Shown here in pieces: positions 16,688-25,706 of a stretch of DNA of 64,000 nt. Positions within the stretch are counted from its first letter, which is position 1; each line of letters begins with the position of its first letter. Below the pieces are notes generated by a model. The model did no database searches. It was not told the DNA's origin and saw only the letters and a list, made by a program, of their open reading frames with translations. Source of the DNA: Rhodococcus opacus B4 (GTDB lineage Bacteria > Actinomycetota > Actinomycetes > Mycobacteriales > Mycobacteriaceae). The stretch covers positions 2,666,001 through 2,730,000 of the forward strand of contig NC_012522.1 in assembly GCF_000010805.1 (NCBI RefSeq), read 5' to 3'. Position numbers and translations under genes: made by a program.

Positions 16688-17307
16688 GCTCCTTGCGCTC
16701 GAACTGCACGTATACCGAGGTCGAAACCCCGCAGGTGCGGGGTTTCGTTCAAACTGACGAGAGTGCGACGAGTACGGCCGGCGCGAATGCGGGCGAAGCC
16801 GGTATAACCCGGTTCGTGGATCGTCAGTTTGCTTGCACCGATCAGCCCACCGACGAAGGCGTTTGCGACGCCGCCGTGCGACACGACAAGGACCCGTCCG
16901 CCGGCGTGGGCATCGATGATCCGATCGAATTCCGCGGTGACCCGTCTTCTGAAGGTGGGTACGTCGGTTCCCCAGGCGCTCAGATCGTCGCGGAGAAACG
17001 CCTCGTAGCGGGGATCATTGTTGATCCGAAGATCCTCGAAATGCAGATATTCGGTGGCGTCGCGGTCGAACTCTGCCAGATCCGACCTGACAATGGGCCT
17101 CAGGCCCAACGCCGTTCCGATGACGGCCGCTGTGTCGGCCGCACGGATGAGCGGGGAGGTATAGATCGCGGCGAACTCCTCGGCGGCCAGGTAGTCCGCG
17201 ACTCGGGCGGCCTGTTCACGCCCTCGATCGCTCAGACGCGGGTTCGCCCGTGCCGGCCCCTCCGCCTCCCGATCTGGTTCAGCGTGGCGGACGAGTACCA
17301 GCTCCAC
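16684..17307 (-). CDS. histidine phosphatase (phosphoglycerate-mutase-like) family protein
   Basis: A 207-residue protein with the N-terminal catalytic motif LVLVRHAEPD (the RHG variant RHA, phospho-accepting His8) and the second conserved histidine in VVSHGGVANA. It should hydrolyse a phosphoester. The GTG start has an AAGGAG site 7 nt away. It is transcribed away from the phosphohistidine-swivel gene across a region with an operator copy. A phosphatase beside a putative phosphotransferase hints at a phosphorylated intermediate, but that is inference. Confidence 0.9.
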   Translation of the reverse strand: MELVLVRHAEPDREAEGPARANPRLSDRGREQAARVADYLAAEEFAAIYTSPLIRAADTAAVIGTALGLRPIVRSDLAEFDRDATEYLHFEDLRINNDPRYEAFLRDDLSAWGTDVPTFRRRVTAEFDRIIDAHAGGRVLVVSHGGVANAFVGGLIGASKLTIHEPGYTGFARIRAGRTRRTLVSLNETPHLRGFDLGIRAVRAQGA

Positions 17308-17388
17308 CGCATTCTCCTTCTCGACGTTGATTCAGGCGCGTCGGCGACCGTCGCCCAGACACACCGGCATACCATCTATTACTCGATG

Positions 17389-17405
17389 TTCTAATAGTAG
17401 AGTAA
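17389..17405. promoter_or_regulatory. operator copy 4, between divergent phosphatase and swivel-protein genes
   Basis: TTCTAATAGTAGAGTAA matches the reverse complement of copy 1 at 15 of 17 positions, so here it faces the plus-strand gene. TTACTCGATG just upstream (17379-17388) repeats a half-site. The remainder of 17308-17540 shows no gene. Confidence 0.6.
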
Positions 17406-17540
17406 ATCATTGGCCACGCACGAAGTCCACCTTCCCAACGGTTGTGTTCTCAATAGTCTATTGGCAGACTATCTCCTGTGACGTGGTCCACACCCATCAG
17501 GCGCATGTGGACGTCGCTTCCCTTACGCAATAGGAGCATC

Positions 17541-19283
17541 ATGAGCACCCTCGACGAGCCTTGGTTGGCCGACACGCCTCCGAGCAAGCGATTCCCCATC
17601 TACACCAGGTCCAACATCTCCGAAGTATTCCCGGACGTCGTCACACCTCTGGCCGCCACCGGCGAGGTGTGGCGCGGCGCCGAACATGGATGGCGCAACG
17701 GGCTGATTCGCTTCGGAGCGTTCGACAAAGACGAGTTCGACAGCGAACACGACGAAATGATCGGCATCTTCGGTGGGTACGGCTACCTCAACGTTTCGGT
17801 TTCCCGGGTCATGGGCGTGCGCATGCCGGGCAGCAACCCCGACCTCGTCGACCAGTCCTACTTCGGCAGCCAGCCCGGCGTCCCGCCGTACGATGCGCGC
17901 CCGGAGGACGTCAATCCGGCGCTCACCGCACGGATGGGCGAGATCATCAACTGGGCGATGACCGCTGACGGGCTTCCCGAGCTCGAGGAATATCGCGCCC
18001 GAGCCGCTGAGCTGCGCCGCGATCGACCCGACCTCGGCGCCTTGACCAACGAGCAGCTCGCCGAGCGTGCCCTGGGCATCCAGGAATCCCTGTTCCTCCC
18101 CTGGGTGAGCGATCATTTCTTCCTCATCTACGTCGCGTCGATCCCGGTGGGCGGCCTCGCCGCGATGACCGCCGAACTGGGCGTCCCGGAACTACTGACA
18201 CCCCTGATCAGCGGATTCGGAGACGTCGACTCGGCTGCGCCGTCGTTGGCGATGTGGGACCTCGGCAGAGTCGCGAGGTCCTCGGACGCCCTTCGAGCAC
18301 TCTTCGACGAGGGCATCACAGGCCTGGACACCAGACTTCGCATGTCCACCGACACAGACGTCGCCGCCTTCGTCAAGCAGTTCGACGACTTCCTCTACGA
18401 GTTCGGGTCCCGTGGTGTCAACGAGTGGGAGATGAATACCCCCACGTGGCAGACCCACCCGGATATCGCCCTCGGTGCGATCGACCGTATGCGTATCGCC
18501 GACGAGAGCAAGGCACCACGCGCGAACCTCACACGCATGGCCGAAGACCGGATGAAAGCCATTGACACCGTGCGGAGCAAGATTGCAAGCGACGAGGCTG
18601 CGGCGGCGCAGTTCCAGGCCCTCCTGCATGCCGCCGAGGTCTTCCTTCCCGCGCGTGAACGGAGCAAGACCTCCCTCGTTCGCATGATCGGAGAGGTGAA
18701 GGTGCCCTTCCGCGAGCTCGGACTACGACTCGCCAAGGATGGATACCTCGACCGTCCGGAAGACTTCGCCCTCGTCACCCGGCAAGAATTCGAAGACTTC
18801 GTCAAGAACCCGGGTTCCTACACACAGACGATCCGAGACCGTCGAGCACGCATGGACGAGATGGCGGCGCTGGTTCCGCCGTTCATCGTCGTCGGGGAAC
18901 CGCCCGCCACGAACACCTGGGAACGGCGCGATTCGCGCGAGCGAGCCGTCGCCACCGACGGCACCGTGCTGCAGGGCGTCTCCGCCTGCGCGGGCACAGC
19001 CACCGGGCCCGCCCGCGTGATCCATGATCCGAGCCAGGCCGACGAGCTGGAACCGGGCGAAATTCTCGTCGCCCCCGGCACCGACCCCTCGTGGACCCCG
19101 TTGTTCGTGTCATCGGCAGCCGTCGTCGTGGATGTCGGTGCGCCGATGAGCCACGCAGCCATCGTCAGCCGTGAGCTCGGAATCCCGTGCGTGGTGTCCT
19201 GCACGGACGCCACCCGGCGAATCATCAACGGCACGGTGATCACAGTCGACGGAGCGGCAGGAACCGTGACGATCGGACGCTGA
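17541..19283 (+). CDS. PEP-utilising-enzyme swivel-domain protein lacking an ATP-grasp domain (PpsA-like)
   Basis: A 580-residue protein. The last 90 or so residues form a phosphohistidine swivel domain: AGTATGPARV, LVAPGTDPSWTPLF and GAPMSHAAIVSRELGIPCVV, with the phospho-acceptor at about His538. The first 480 residues are mostly helical and unassigned. I see no ATP-grasp nucleotide-binding motif, so it is not a whole PEP synthase or rifampin phosphotransferase. Size and a C-terminal histidine recall the alpha subunit of phenylphosphate synthase (PpsA), which needs a separate ATP-binding subunit; none is encoded here. The ATG at 17541 has AGGAG 4 nt upstream. It is a single gene followed by a strong hairpin, with operator copy 4 upstream. 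Confidence 0.88.
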   Translation: MSTLDEPWLADTPPSKRFPIYTRSNISEVFPDVVTPLAATGEVWRGAEHGWRNGLIRFGAFDKDEFDSEHDEMIGIFGGYGYLNVSVSRVMGVRMPGSNPDLVDQSYFGSQPGVPPYDARPEDVNPALTARMGEIINWAMTADGLPELEEYRARAAELRRDRPDLGALTNEQLAERALGIQESLFLPWVSDHFFLIYVASIPVGGLAAMTAELGVPELLTPLISGFGDVDSAAPSLAMWDLGRVARSSDALRALFDEGITGLDTRLRMSTDTDVAAFVKQFDDFLYEFGSRGVNEWEMNTPTWQTHPDIALGAIDRMRIADESKAPRANLTRMAEDRMKAIDTVRSKIASDEAAAAQFQALLHAAEVFLPARERSKTSLVRMIGEVKVPFRELGLRLAKDGYLDRPEDFALVTRQEFEDFVKNPGSYTQTIRDRRARMDEMAALVPPFIVVGEPPATNTWERRDSRERAVATDGTVLQGVSACAGTATGPARVIHDPSQADELEPGEILVAPGTDPSWTPLFVSSAAVVVDVGAPMSHAAIVSRELGIPCVVSCTDATRRIINGTVITVDGAAGTVTIGR

Positions 19284-19296
19284 TCCGCCTCCGCAG

Positions 19297-19349
19297 AAGT
19301 GGTGGTCCGTGCTGCACGCATTGCCGGTGATGCACGGACCACTCCACTT
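19297..19349. terminator. bidirectional hairpin between convergent genes
   Basis: AAGTGGTGGTCCGTGC pairs with GCACGGACCACTCCACTT apart from small bulges, giving a long stem with an about 19-nt loop. It lies in the 72-nt gap between the swivel-protein stop (19283) and the zinc-ribbon stop (19356), where it could end both transcripts. Confidence 0.75.
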
Positions 19350-19355
19350 CGGATC

Positions 19356-19568
19356 TCAGTACATTCCGAGGCAGACGGTCATGGTCCGGCGAGCCCAGTC
19401 ACGGTTAGCGCACTCCTCGGAACAGTAGGTGTTGCCGATCCTCGCGGAACAGAACAAGTCGCGCCCACAGTAGCCGCAGAACAACCCGCGCACAGCGCGC
19501 CTCGCACGTACCGTGGACCGAATGTCCGCGACGAGGCGATGAACTCCGACACAAAGCGTGAGGCGCAT
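19356..19568 (-). CDS. small zinc-ribbon protein
   Basis: A 70-residue protein with a basic N-terminal half (DIRSTVRARRAVRG) and a treble-clef/zinc-ribbon-like half: FCGYCGRDLFC, then NTYCSEECANRDWARR. The CxxC pair and CxxxC pair could bind one or two zinc ions. The ATG at 19568 has GGAGAG upstream; a longer reading would run across the operator region and into the SnoaL gene. It diverges from the SnoaL gene with two operator copies between them. A nucleic-acid-binding or metal-site accessory role is possible. It is easily missed by gene callers, and codon pattern and motif density argue that it is real. Confidence 0.65.
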   Translation of the reverse strand: MRLTLCVGVHRLVADIRSTVRARRAVRGLFCGYCGRDLFCSARIGNTYCSEECANRDWARRTMTVCLGMY

Positions 19569-19601
19569 CCCAACTCTCCCCGTGCGACGAACAACCGAAC
19601 G

Positions 19602-19641
19602 TAACTCTGATAGTTCATCTTCCGATACTCGAATACAAGAG
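19602..19641. promoter_or_regulatory. operator copies 5 and 6
   Basis: TAACTCTGATAGTTCAT (19602-19618) and ATACTCGAATACAAGAG (19625-19641) each match copy 1 at 12 of 17 positions, lie 23 nt apart centre to centre, and the second is part of the dyad TACTC-n8-GAGTA. They lie in the 129-nt gap between the divergent zinc-ribbon and SnoaL genes. Confidence 0.5.
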
Positions 19642-19697
19642 TACTTTGATGAACATTCGGTGCCCATTCCACCTGATCCAGAGAAGAGGACAGACTC

Positions 19698-20147
19698 GTG
19701 ACCGAGGAATTGACGATGCTGGAGCGCCTCACCGCTATCGAGGACATCAAGCAACTGAAAGCCCGATACTTCAGGCTGCTGGATCAGCACAAGTGGGACG
19801 ACTTCGCTGAACTGTTCAGCAGCACGCTGGTCGTCGAAATCACAGAGTCGACCAGTTGCCCCAAGGACCGCGACTCGTTCGTTGCATCGGTCCGAGCACA
19901 TCTCGACAATGCGGTGACCGTCCACCAGGGCCACACACCAGAGATCACGATCATCGACGCCGATCGCGCCTCGGGGATCTGGGCGATGTTCGATCTCGTC
20001 GAACCACCATCAGGCAGCGACTTTCCGATGCTGACCGGGTACGGTCACTACCTCGAAGACTATGTCCGGGAAGACGGGGAGTGGCGGATTTCGCGTCTGG
20101 AACTCACCCGGATCAAACGCACTACTGCGTCACGGTCGTCCTCGTAG
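19698..20147 (+). CDS. SnoaL-like / NTF2-fold protein
   Basis: A 149-residue SnoaL-like domain protein: MLERLTAIEDIKQLKARYFRLLDQ (typical first helices) and KWDDFAELFSS, followed by HQGHTPEITIIDADRASGIWAM and YGHYLEDYVREDGEWRI, the end of the cone-shaped fold. Such proteins are small dehydratases, isomerases or ring-cleavage accessory enzymes. The GTG start follows GAGGAC. It is a single gene ended by a hairpin and is the second SnoaL protein of the cluster, sharing only fold-level similarity with the one at 14.9 kb. Confidence 0.88.
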   Translation: MTEELTMLERLTAIEDIKQLKARYFRLLDQHKWDDFAELFSSTLVVEITESTSCPKDRDSFVASVRAHLDNAVTVHQGHTPEITIIDADRASGIWAMFDLVEPPSGSDFPMLTGYGHYLEDYVREDGEWRISRLELTRIKRTTASRSSS

Positions 20148-20176
20148 CGGCGCCGCGCGCCGGAAGCAACTTCAGC

Positions 20177-20214
20177 ATGGGCGCGGACATGCTCTCGGAA
20201 CCGCCCGCGCCCAT
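20177..20214. terminator. hairpin between convergent SnoaL and ABC-transporter genes
   Basis: ATGGGCGCGG (20177-20186) pairs perfectly with CCGCGCCCAT (20205-20214). It occupies the short gap between the two convergent stop codons (20147 and 20218) and marks the boundary between region 1 and the polyol locus. Confidence 0.6.
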
Positions 20215-20217
20215 CCC

Positions 20218-21303
<1,086 letters not shown>

Positions 21304-21354
21304 GATTGCTCCTCTGGTGGGTACCGAAGTCGGGGGAAGTGGTTGCCGGGGTGA

Positions 21355-22233
21355 TCATTTGATCGCGCCGAAGGACAGGCCGCGAACCAGTTTGTTCTGC
21401 GCGACCCAGCCGGCCAGGATGACCGGGAGCGCCGCCAGCGTCGCGGCCGCCGACAGCCGGGCCCAGTACAGGCCCTCACCGGTGATGAACCCGACGAGGA
21501 ACACCGGAATGGTCTGCGCCTGGACGGCGGTGAGGTTGACCGCGAAGAAGAATTCGTTCCACGAGAAGATCACGCAGATCAGCGCGGTGGCCGCGATACC
21601 GGGAGAGACGAGCGGAAGGATCACCTCGCGCACCGACGTCCACAGGCTCGCCCCGTCCATGCTCGCGGCCTCCAGGATCTCGCCCGGGACCTCGAGGAAG
21701 AACGAGCGCATCATCCACACCGCGATCGGCAGGTTCATCGCCGTGTACAGGATGATCAGCGCCCAGATGTTGTCGAGCAGGCCGATGTCGTTGACGATCA
21801 CGTACAGCGGAATGATCGCGGCGACGATCGGGAGCATCTTGGTGCTGATGAAGAAGAACAGGGCGTCCTTCGTCTTGCGGACCGGCCGCAGTGACAGCGC
21901 GAATGCCGCCGGGACGCCGAGCACCAGTACGACGATCGTCGAGACGGCGGTCGCGAACGCCGAATTCAGCAGTGCCGTGCCGATGCCGCTGTCGAGGACC
22001 GCCTTGAACTGGTCCAGCGTGGGCGTGAAGAACAGCTTCGGCGGAGTCGTGTAAGCGTCACCCTCCTGCTTGAACGCGGTGAGCACCATCCACGCCACCG
22101 GGAAGAAGAACCCGAGGGCCACGATCCACGCGACCACACTCCACGGACTGAACTTGCGGTGCTTACGTGCCCGCTTCGTCTCCGGGGCGGCGGGAGCGGA
22201 CTCCACCGGCGCCGCCGCAGTGTCGGTACTCAT
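21355..22233 (-). CDS. ABC transporter permease, carbohydrate (MalG/SmoG type)
   Basis: A 292-residue inner-membrane permease with six predicted membrane helices. The EAA loop, EAASMDGASLWTSVREVILPLVSPG, is cut across the binding interface with the ATPase. An N-terminal positively charged tail (KRARKHRKFSPW) precedes the first helix. I prefer the ATG at 22233 (GGAGG 7 nt away) over the GTG just before it, which would give 293 residues. It overlaps the upstream permease stop. It forms the membrane channel with the partner permease. Confidence 0.94.
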   Translation of the reverse strand: MSTDTAAAPVESAPAAPETKRARKHRKFSPWSVVAWIVALGFFFPVAWMVLTAFKQEGDAYTTPPKLFFTPTLDQFKAVLDSGIGTALLNSAFATAVSTIVVLVLGVPAAFALSLRPVRKTKDALFFFISTKMLPIVAAIIPLYVIVNDIGLLDNIWALIILYTAMNLPIAVWMMRSFFLEVPGEILEAASMDGASLWTSVREVILPLVSPGIAATALICVIFSWNEFFFAVNLTAVQAQTIPVFLVGFITGEGLYWARLSAAATLAALPVILAGWVAQNKLVRGLSFGAIK

Positions 22234-23198
22234 CACGCTGCCTCCTCGTTACCGGTAAAGCTCTTGAAGATCAGGCGCAACGCCAGGGTCGCGACGACGA
22301 TCGTCGCGATCACGACGATGACGCCCATCGCTGCGGCCTGCCCGATGTCGAAACCGAGGAATGCGCGCTGGTAGATGTAGAAGGGCAGGTTGGCACTGGC
22401 GGTGCCCGGACCGCCCTGGGTCATCATGTAGATGGCGTCGAACGTGTTGATCAGGTAGATCGCGCCGAGCACCGCGCCGAGTTCGATGAACCGGCGCAGG
22501 TGCGGAAGCGTCAGTTCGCGGAACATCGCGAACGGTTTGGCCCCGTCCACCCGTGCCGCCTCGAGGATGTCGCGCGGCATGGACTGCAGTCCGGCCAGGA
22601 TCAGCAGCATCATGAACGGCGTCCACTGCCAGACCAGGCTCACCATCACCGAGGCCAGCGGAAACTTGCTGACCCAGTCGACCTGCCCCACCCCGAACGG
22701 GGAGAGCACGAAGTTGACGATGCCGAACACCGGGTCGAACATCGTCGTCTTCCACAGCAGCGCACCGGCGACGGGGGTCACCAGGAACGGCGTGATGAGC
22801 AGGGTACGCACGATGCCGCGGCCGAGGAACGCGCGATCCAGCAGCAACGCGAGCAGCAGGCCCAGCACAACCGAGATCAGCACGGTCCCGACGATCAGGA
22901 TCACCGTATTGACCGCGACCTCACGGAACTGGCTGTCCTGGAACACGTCCACGTAGTTCTGCAGTCCGACGAAGGACCGGGACCCCGGTCGCACCAGGTT
23001 CCAGGACTGCGTCGAGTAGTACAGCGTGAACAGGAACGGGATCTGGGTCACCACGATCATGAAGATCAGGGCGGGCAGCAGTGGTCCCCGGCGCCGCCAT
23101 CCCTCGGCCCGGGAGACGCTGTCGTCCTTGGCCTCCCGCAGTTCCCGCACCCGGTCGGCGGTGCCGCCCGAGGTGGGTTTCTCGGCGATGGTTGTCAT
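22233..23198 (-). CDS. ABC transporter permease, carbohydrate (MalF/SmoF type)
   Basis: A 321-residue membrane permease. A charged cytoplasmic N-terminus leads into six membrane helices starting at LLPALIFMIVVTQIPFLFTL, a periplasmic loop with YYSTQSWNLV, and an EAA loop (LEAARVDGAKPFAMFRELTL). Its start overlaps the binding-protein stop (ATGA) with GGGAGG upstream, so stoichiometric coupled translation is likely. With the second permease it forms the import channel for the polyol. Confidence 0.94.
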   Translation of the reverse strand: MTTIAEKPTSGGTADRVRELREAKDDSVSRAEGWRRRGPLLPALIFMIVVTQIPFLFTLYYSTQSWNLVRPGSRSFVGLQNYVDVFQDSQFREVAVNTVILIVGTVLISVVLGLLLALLLDRAFLGRGIVRTLLITPFLVTPVAGALLWKTTMFDPVFGIVNFVLSPFGVGQVDWVSKFPLASVMVSLVWQWTPFMMLLILAGLQSMPRDILEAARVDGAKPFAMFRELTLPHLRRFIELGAVLGAIYLINTFDAIYMMTQGGPGTASANLPFYIYQRAFLGFDIGQAAAMGVIVVIATIVVATLALRLIFKSFTGNEEAA

Positions 23199-24547
23199 CG
23201 TTCCTCCCGATACGTCGCGCCGACCACCTCGGCGTACTGCTGTGCCTGGGCGAGCGCCTCGGGCACGGTCTGCTGGCCTGCGATCGCCGCGCTGATCTGC
23301 TGGCTGACGCGGGTCCCGAGATCCTGGAATTCGGGGATCGCCAGGAACTGCACGCCCGTGTACGGAACCGGCTGCACGGTCGGAGCTTCCGGGGTCGCGT
23401 TTTCGATCGCCTCGAGGGTCAGCGGTCCGTACGCCGCCGAGGCCTCCTTGTATTCGGGAATCTCGTAGGTCGAGAGCCTGCTGCCCGGAGGCACCCGCTC
23501 CCAGCCGAGATCTTCACCGACCGTGCGTATGTATTGCTTGTCGGTCATCCATGAAATGAACTTCCAGGCCGCATCGGGGTTCTCGCTGCTCTCAGGGATT
23601 CCGAGCGCCCAGCTGTACAGCCAGCCTGAGTTGTCCTTGACCTCGATCGGCGCGGGTGCGTACCCGATCTTGCCGACGACGGCGCTCGACGTCGGATCCT
23701 CGAGCGTGGAGACGGCGGAGGTCGAGTCGTACCACATCGCCACCTGCCCCTGCGCGAGTTGTGTGGCGCACTCGCCGAAGCCGCTCGTCGCGGCGCCGGG
23801 CTCGCCGTACTCGCGCACCAGGTCGACGTAGAACTGCACCGCCCGCTCCACCTCCGGGCTGGTCAGCTGCGCGTTCCAGTCCTCGTCGAACCAGCGGCCA
23901 CCGAACGTGTTGATGACGGTGTCGAGGGGTGCGAGCAGTTCACCCCACCCCGGCTTGCCGCGCAGGCAGATTCCGGCCATGTCGTCGGAGTCGAGTTGCT
24001 TTGCCGCCGCGGCGACCTCGGTCCAGGTCGGCTTCTCCGACAGGGTGATACCGGCCTGCTCGAACAGGTCCTTGCGGTACATCAGGAACGAGGACTCGCC
24101 GTAGAACGGCACCGAGTACATGCTCCCGTCGTAGGACAGCGACTCGCGCAGGGTAGGGATGAAGTCGGCCTCGTCGTAGCCCTCCGTCGCCTGGGCGTAC
24201 TCCGACAGATTCTTCAGCCAGCCGTACTGTGCCCACTGCGGGGTCTCGTAGTTGCTGATCATCACGACGTCGAACTCCCCGCCGCCGGTCGCGGTGGACG
24301 CCGTGATCTTCGCGCGCGCCTGGTTCTCCGACAGCGTGACGAACTTCAGGTCGATGTCGGGGTTCTCCTCCTCGAACTGCGAGGCGAGTTTCTGGGCATC
24401 CTGCATCTGCGAGTTGGAAACCATCGCGATGGTGATGGTCTGATCCGAGGCGCCCAGCGATCCGGCGCCCGCACATCCGCTGAGCGTGAGGCAGAGAGCC
24501 CCCGCCCCGGCTACCAGCATCGTCGCCGGTTTCCTGTGTTTCTTCAC
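23195..24547 (-). CDS. ABC transporter substrate-binding lipoprotein (polyol/sugar)
   Basis: A 450-residue extracytoplasmic solute-binding protein of family 1. The N-terminus MKKHRKPATMLVAG and hydrophobic core end in the lipobox LTLSGC, so the mature protein is anchored by a lipid on its cysteine. The mature part has typical features: ITIAMVSNSQMQDAQKLASQFEEENPDI, and SWMTDKQYI near the end. The GTG start has an AGAGGTGAAG site. It is the first gene of the transporter operon, 25 nt after the regulator gene. It should select the sugar alcohol. Confidence 0.94.
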   Translation of the reverse strand: MKKHRKPATMLVAGAGALCLTLSGCAGAGSLGASDQTITIAMVSNSQMQDAQKLASQFEEENPDIDLKFVTLSENQARAKITASTATGGGEFDVVMISNYETPQWAQYGWLKNLSEYAQATEGYDEADFIPTLRESLSYDGSMYSVPFYGESSFLMYRKDLFEQAGITLSEKPTWTEVAAAAKQLDSDDMAGICLRGKPGWGELLAPLDTVINTFGGRWFDEDWNAQLTSPEVERAVQFYVDLVREYGEPGAATSGFGECATQLAQGQVAMWYDSTSAVSTLEDPTSSAVVGKIGYAPAPIEVKDNSGWLYSWALGIPESSENPDAAWKFISWMTDKQYIRTVGEDLGWERVPPGSRLSTYEIPEYKEASAAYGPLTLEAIENATPEAPTVQPVPYTGVQFLAIPEFQDLGTRVSQQISAAIAGQQTVPEALAQAQQYAEVVGATYREER

Positions 24548-24572
24548 CGATCTTCACCTCTCTTGCGTGGTG

Positions 24573-25595
24573 CTACTGATCGAGCAGCCAACGCGCGCAT
24601 TCGATGTCGCAGACCAGCATCTTGGCCAGTCCGCCGTGGAGGGCACCCAGTGCCGCTTGATGTTTGGCGACGCCACCCGTGACGAGGATCGATCCCCCGC
24701 ACGCGCGGATGTCGTCGAGAGGAACGGACATCGCCCGTTCGTCCAGTGGGCCGGCGACCTCGGTTCCGTCGAGCCGGTAGAAGCGTCCACCGACCTCGCC
24801 GACCGCTCCGAGGTCGGTGAGCACCGACAGCATGTCCGTGTCGATGAAGCTGCCCTCGAACAGGGTGGTCGACGTGGAGACTGCGCCCGTGCCGAACATC
24901 ATCATCTCCGCGGTCCGGCCGGCCTCGAGGGCCTTGGAGATGACGGAGTCGCCCCGCATGGATACCACGGTCGATGCGTCCGCGTACAGGGGAACAGGGA
25001 GCCGAACAGTGTTGGCCTGCAGTTGCTCTGCGCATCGTCCGAGAACGTATTCAGTTCCGGTCTGGTAGTTGATCGCACTCACCGAACCGTCGAGCTGGAC
25101 GACGGACGCGCACGTGGCCGCCCCGGACGGCAGGCCCTGCGCGACGGCGACCGTCTCCGGACCCCACGTGAATCCGAGGGTGTCGCCTTCCCGGATCCGG
25201 CGCACCAGCAGGGATGCGGCGGCCCGCCCGACCCCGGCGAAGCTGTTGTGGTCGTCGATCGATCCGGTGGCGTCGACGGAATCGGCAACCACCACGGCCT
25301 CGACGAGTCCGTACTTCTCCTCGAGCGCGCGCTCCTCGTCCGAGCGCAGGGCATCGCGCAGATGCGCGGGAGCCTGCACCTCGATGCGCACCAGGCCCTG
25401 GGCGCGGGCTCGCGCCACCAGCCTTCCCGCCGTCGGTCGGGAGACCCCGAGGCGTGTCGCGACCTCGGCCTGCGTCATTCCGTCGAGGTAGTACAGCGTC
25501 GCAGCACGCAACGCCAGGCGCAGATCCTCCGTCGTGGACGGAGGCGGCGCCGCGATAGGAGACGGCGTCGGGGCTGTCGAGTTGGGGGACGTCAC
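24573..25595 (-). CDS. SorC/DeoR-family transcriptional regulator of the polyol locus
   Basis: A 340-residue regulator. The N-terminal helix-turn-helix (YYLDGMTQAEVATRLGVSRPTAGRLVARA) is followed by the sugar-binding domain of the SorC type (phosphosugar isomerase-like), with GFTWGPETV and the closing RACGGSILVTGGVAKHQAALGAL. The GTG at 25595 is chosen for its GAGGAG site. It diverges from the dehydrogenase operon and leads into the transporter operon, so it can control both sides. The inducer is probably a phosphorylated or free ketose. An inverted repeat lies between it and the dehydrogenase gene. Confidence 0.92.
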   Translation of the reverse strand: MTSPNSTAPTPSPIAAPPPSTTEDLRLALRAATLYYLDGMTQAEVATRLGVSRPTAGRLVARARAQGLVRIEVQAPAHLRDALRSDEERALEEKYGLVEAVVVADSVDATGSIDDHNSFAGVGRAAASLLVRRIREGDTLGFTWGPETVAVAQGLPSGAATCASVVQLDGSVSAINYQTGTEYVLGRCAEQLQANTVRLPVPLYADASTVVSMRGDSVISKALEAGRTAEMMMFGTGAVSTSTTLFEGSFIDTDMLSVLTDLGAVGEVGGRFYRLDGTEVAGPLDERAMSVPLDDIRACGGSILVTGGVAKHQAALGALHGGLAKMLVCDIECARWLLDQ

Positions 25596-25655
25596 TGGTT
25601 CTCCTCGCCATGATCCCGAGCCCGTCGAGCGTGTCTCCGGAGCCTCGAGAAACCG

Positions 25656-25688
25656 TGAGCAAATGATCACTATGCGTTGATCTGCTCA
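25656..25688. promoter_or_regulatory. inverted repeat, probable SorC-family operator
   Basis: TGAGCA (25656-25661) and TGCTCA (25683-25688) flank inner half-sites ATGATCA and TTGATC, forming an interrupted dyad over 33 bp in the 111-nt divergent region. The position suits control of both the regulator/transporter operon and the catabolic operon. Confidence 0.55.
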
Positions 25689-25706
25689 ATACGCTAGCAT
25701 CGAAGT

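Noticed and set aside
19569..19934. N-terminal extension of the zinc-ribbon frame to 192 residues
   Set aside because: It would overlap the SnoaL gene antisense and cross the operator pair. The GGAGAG-ATG at 19568 is the better start.
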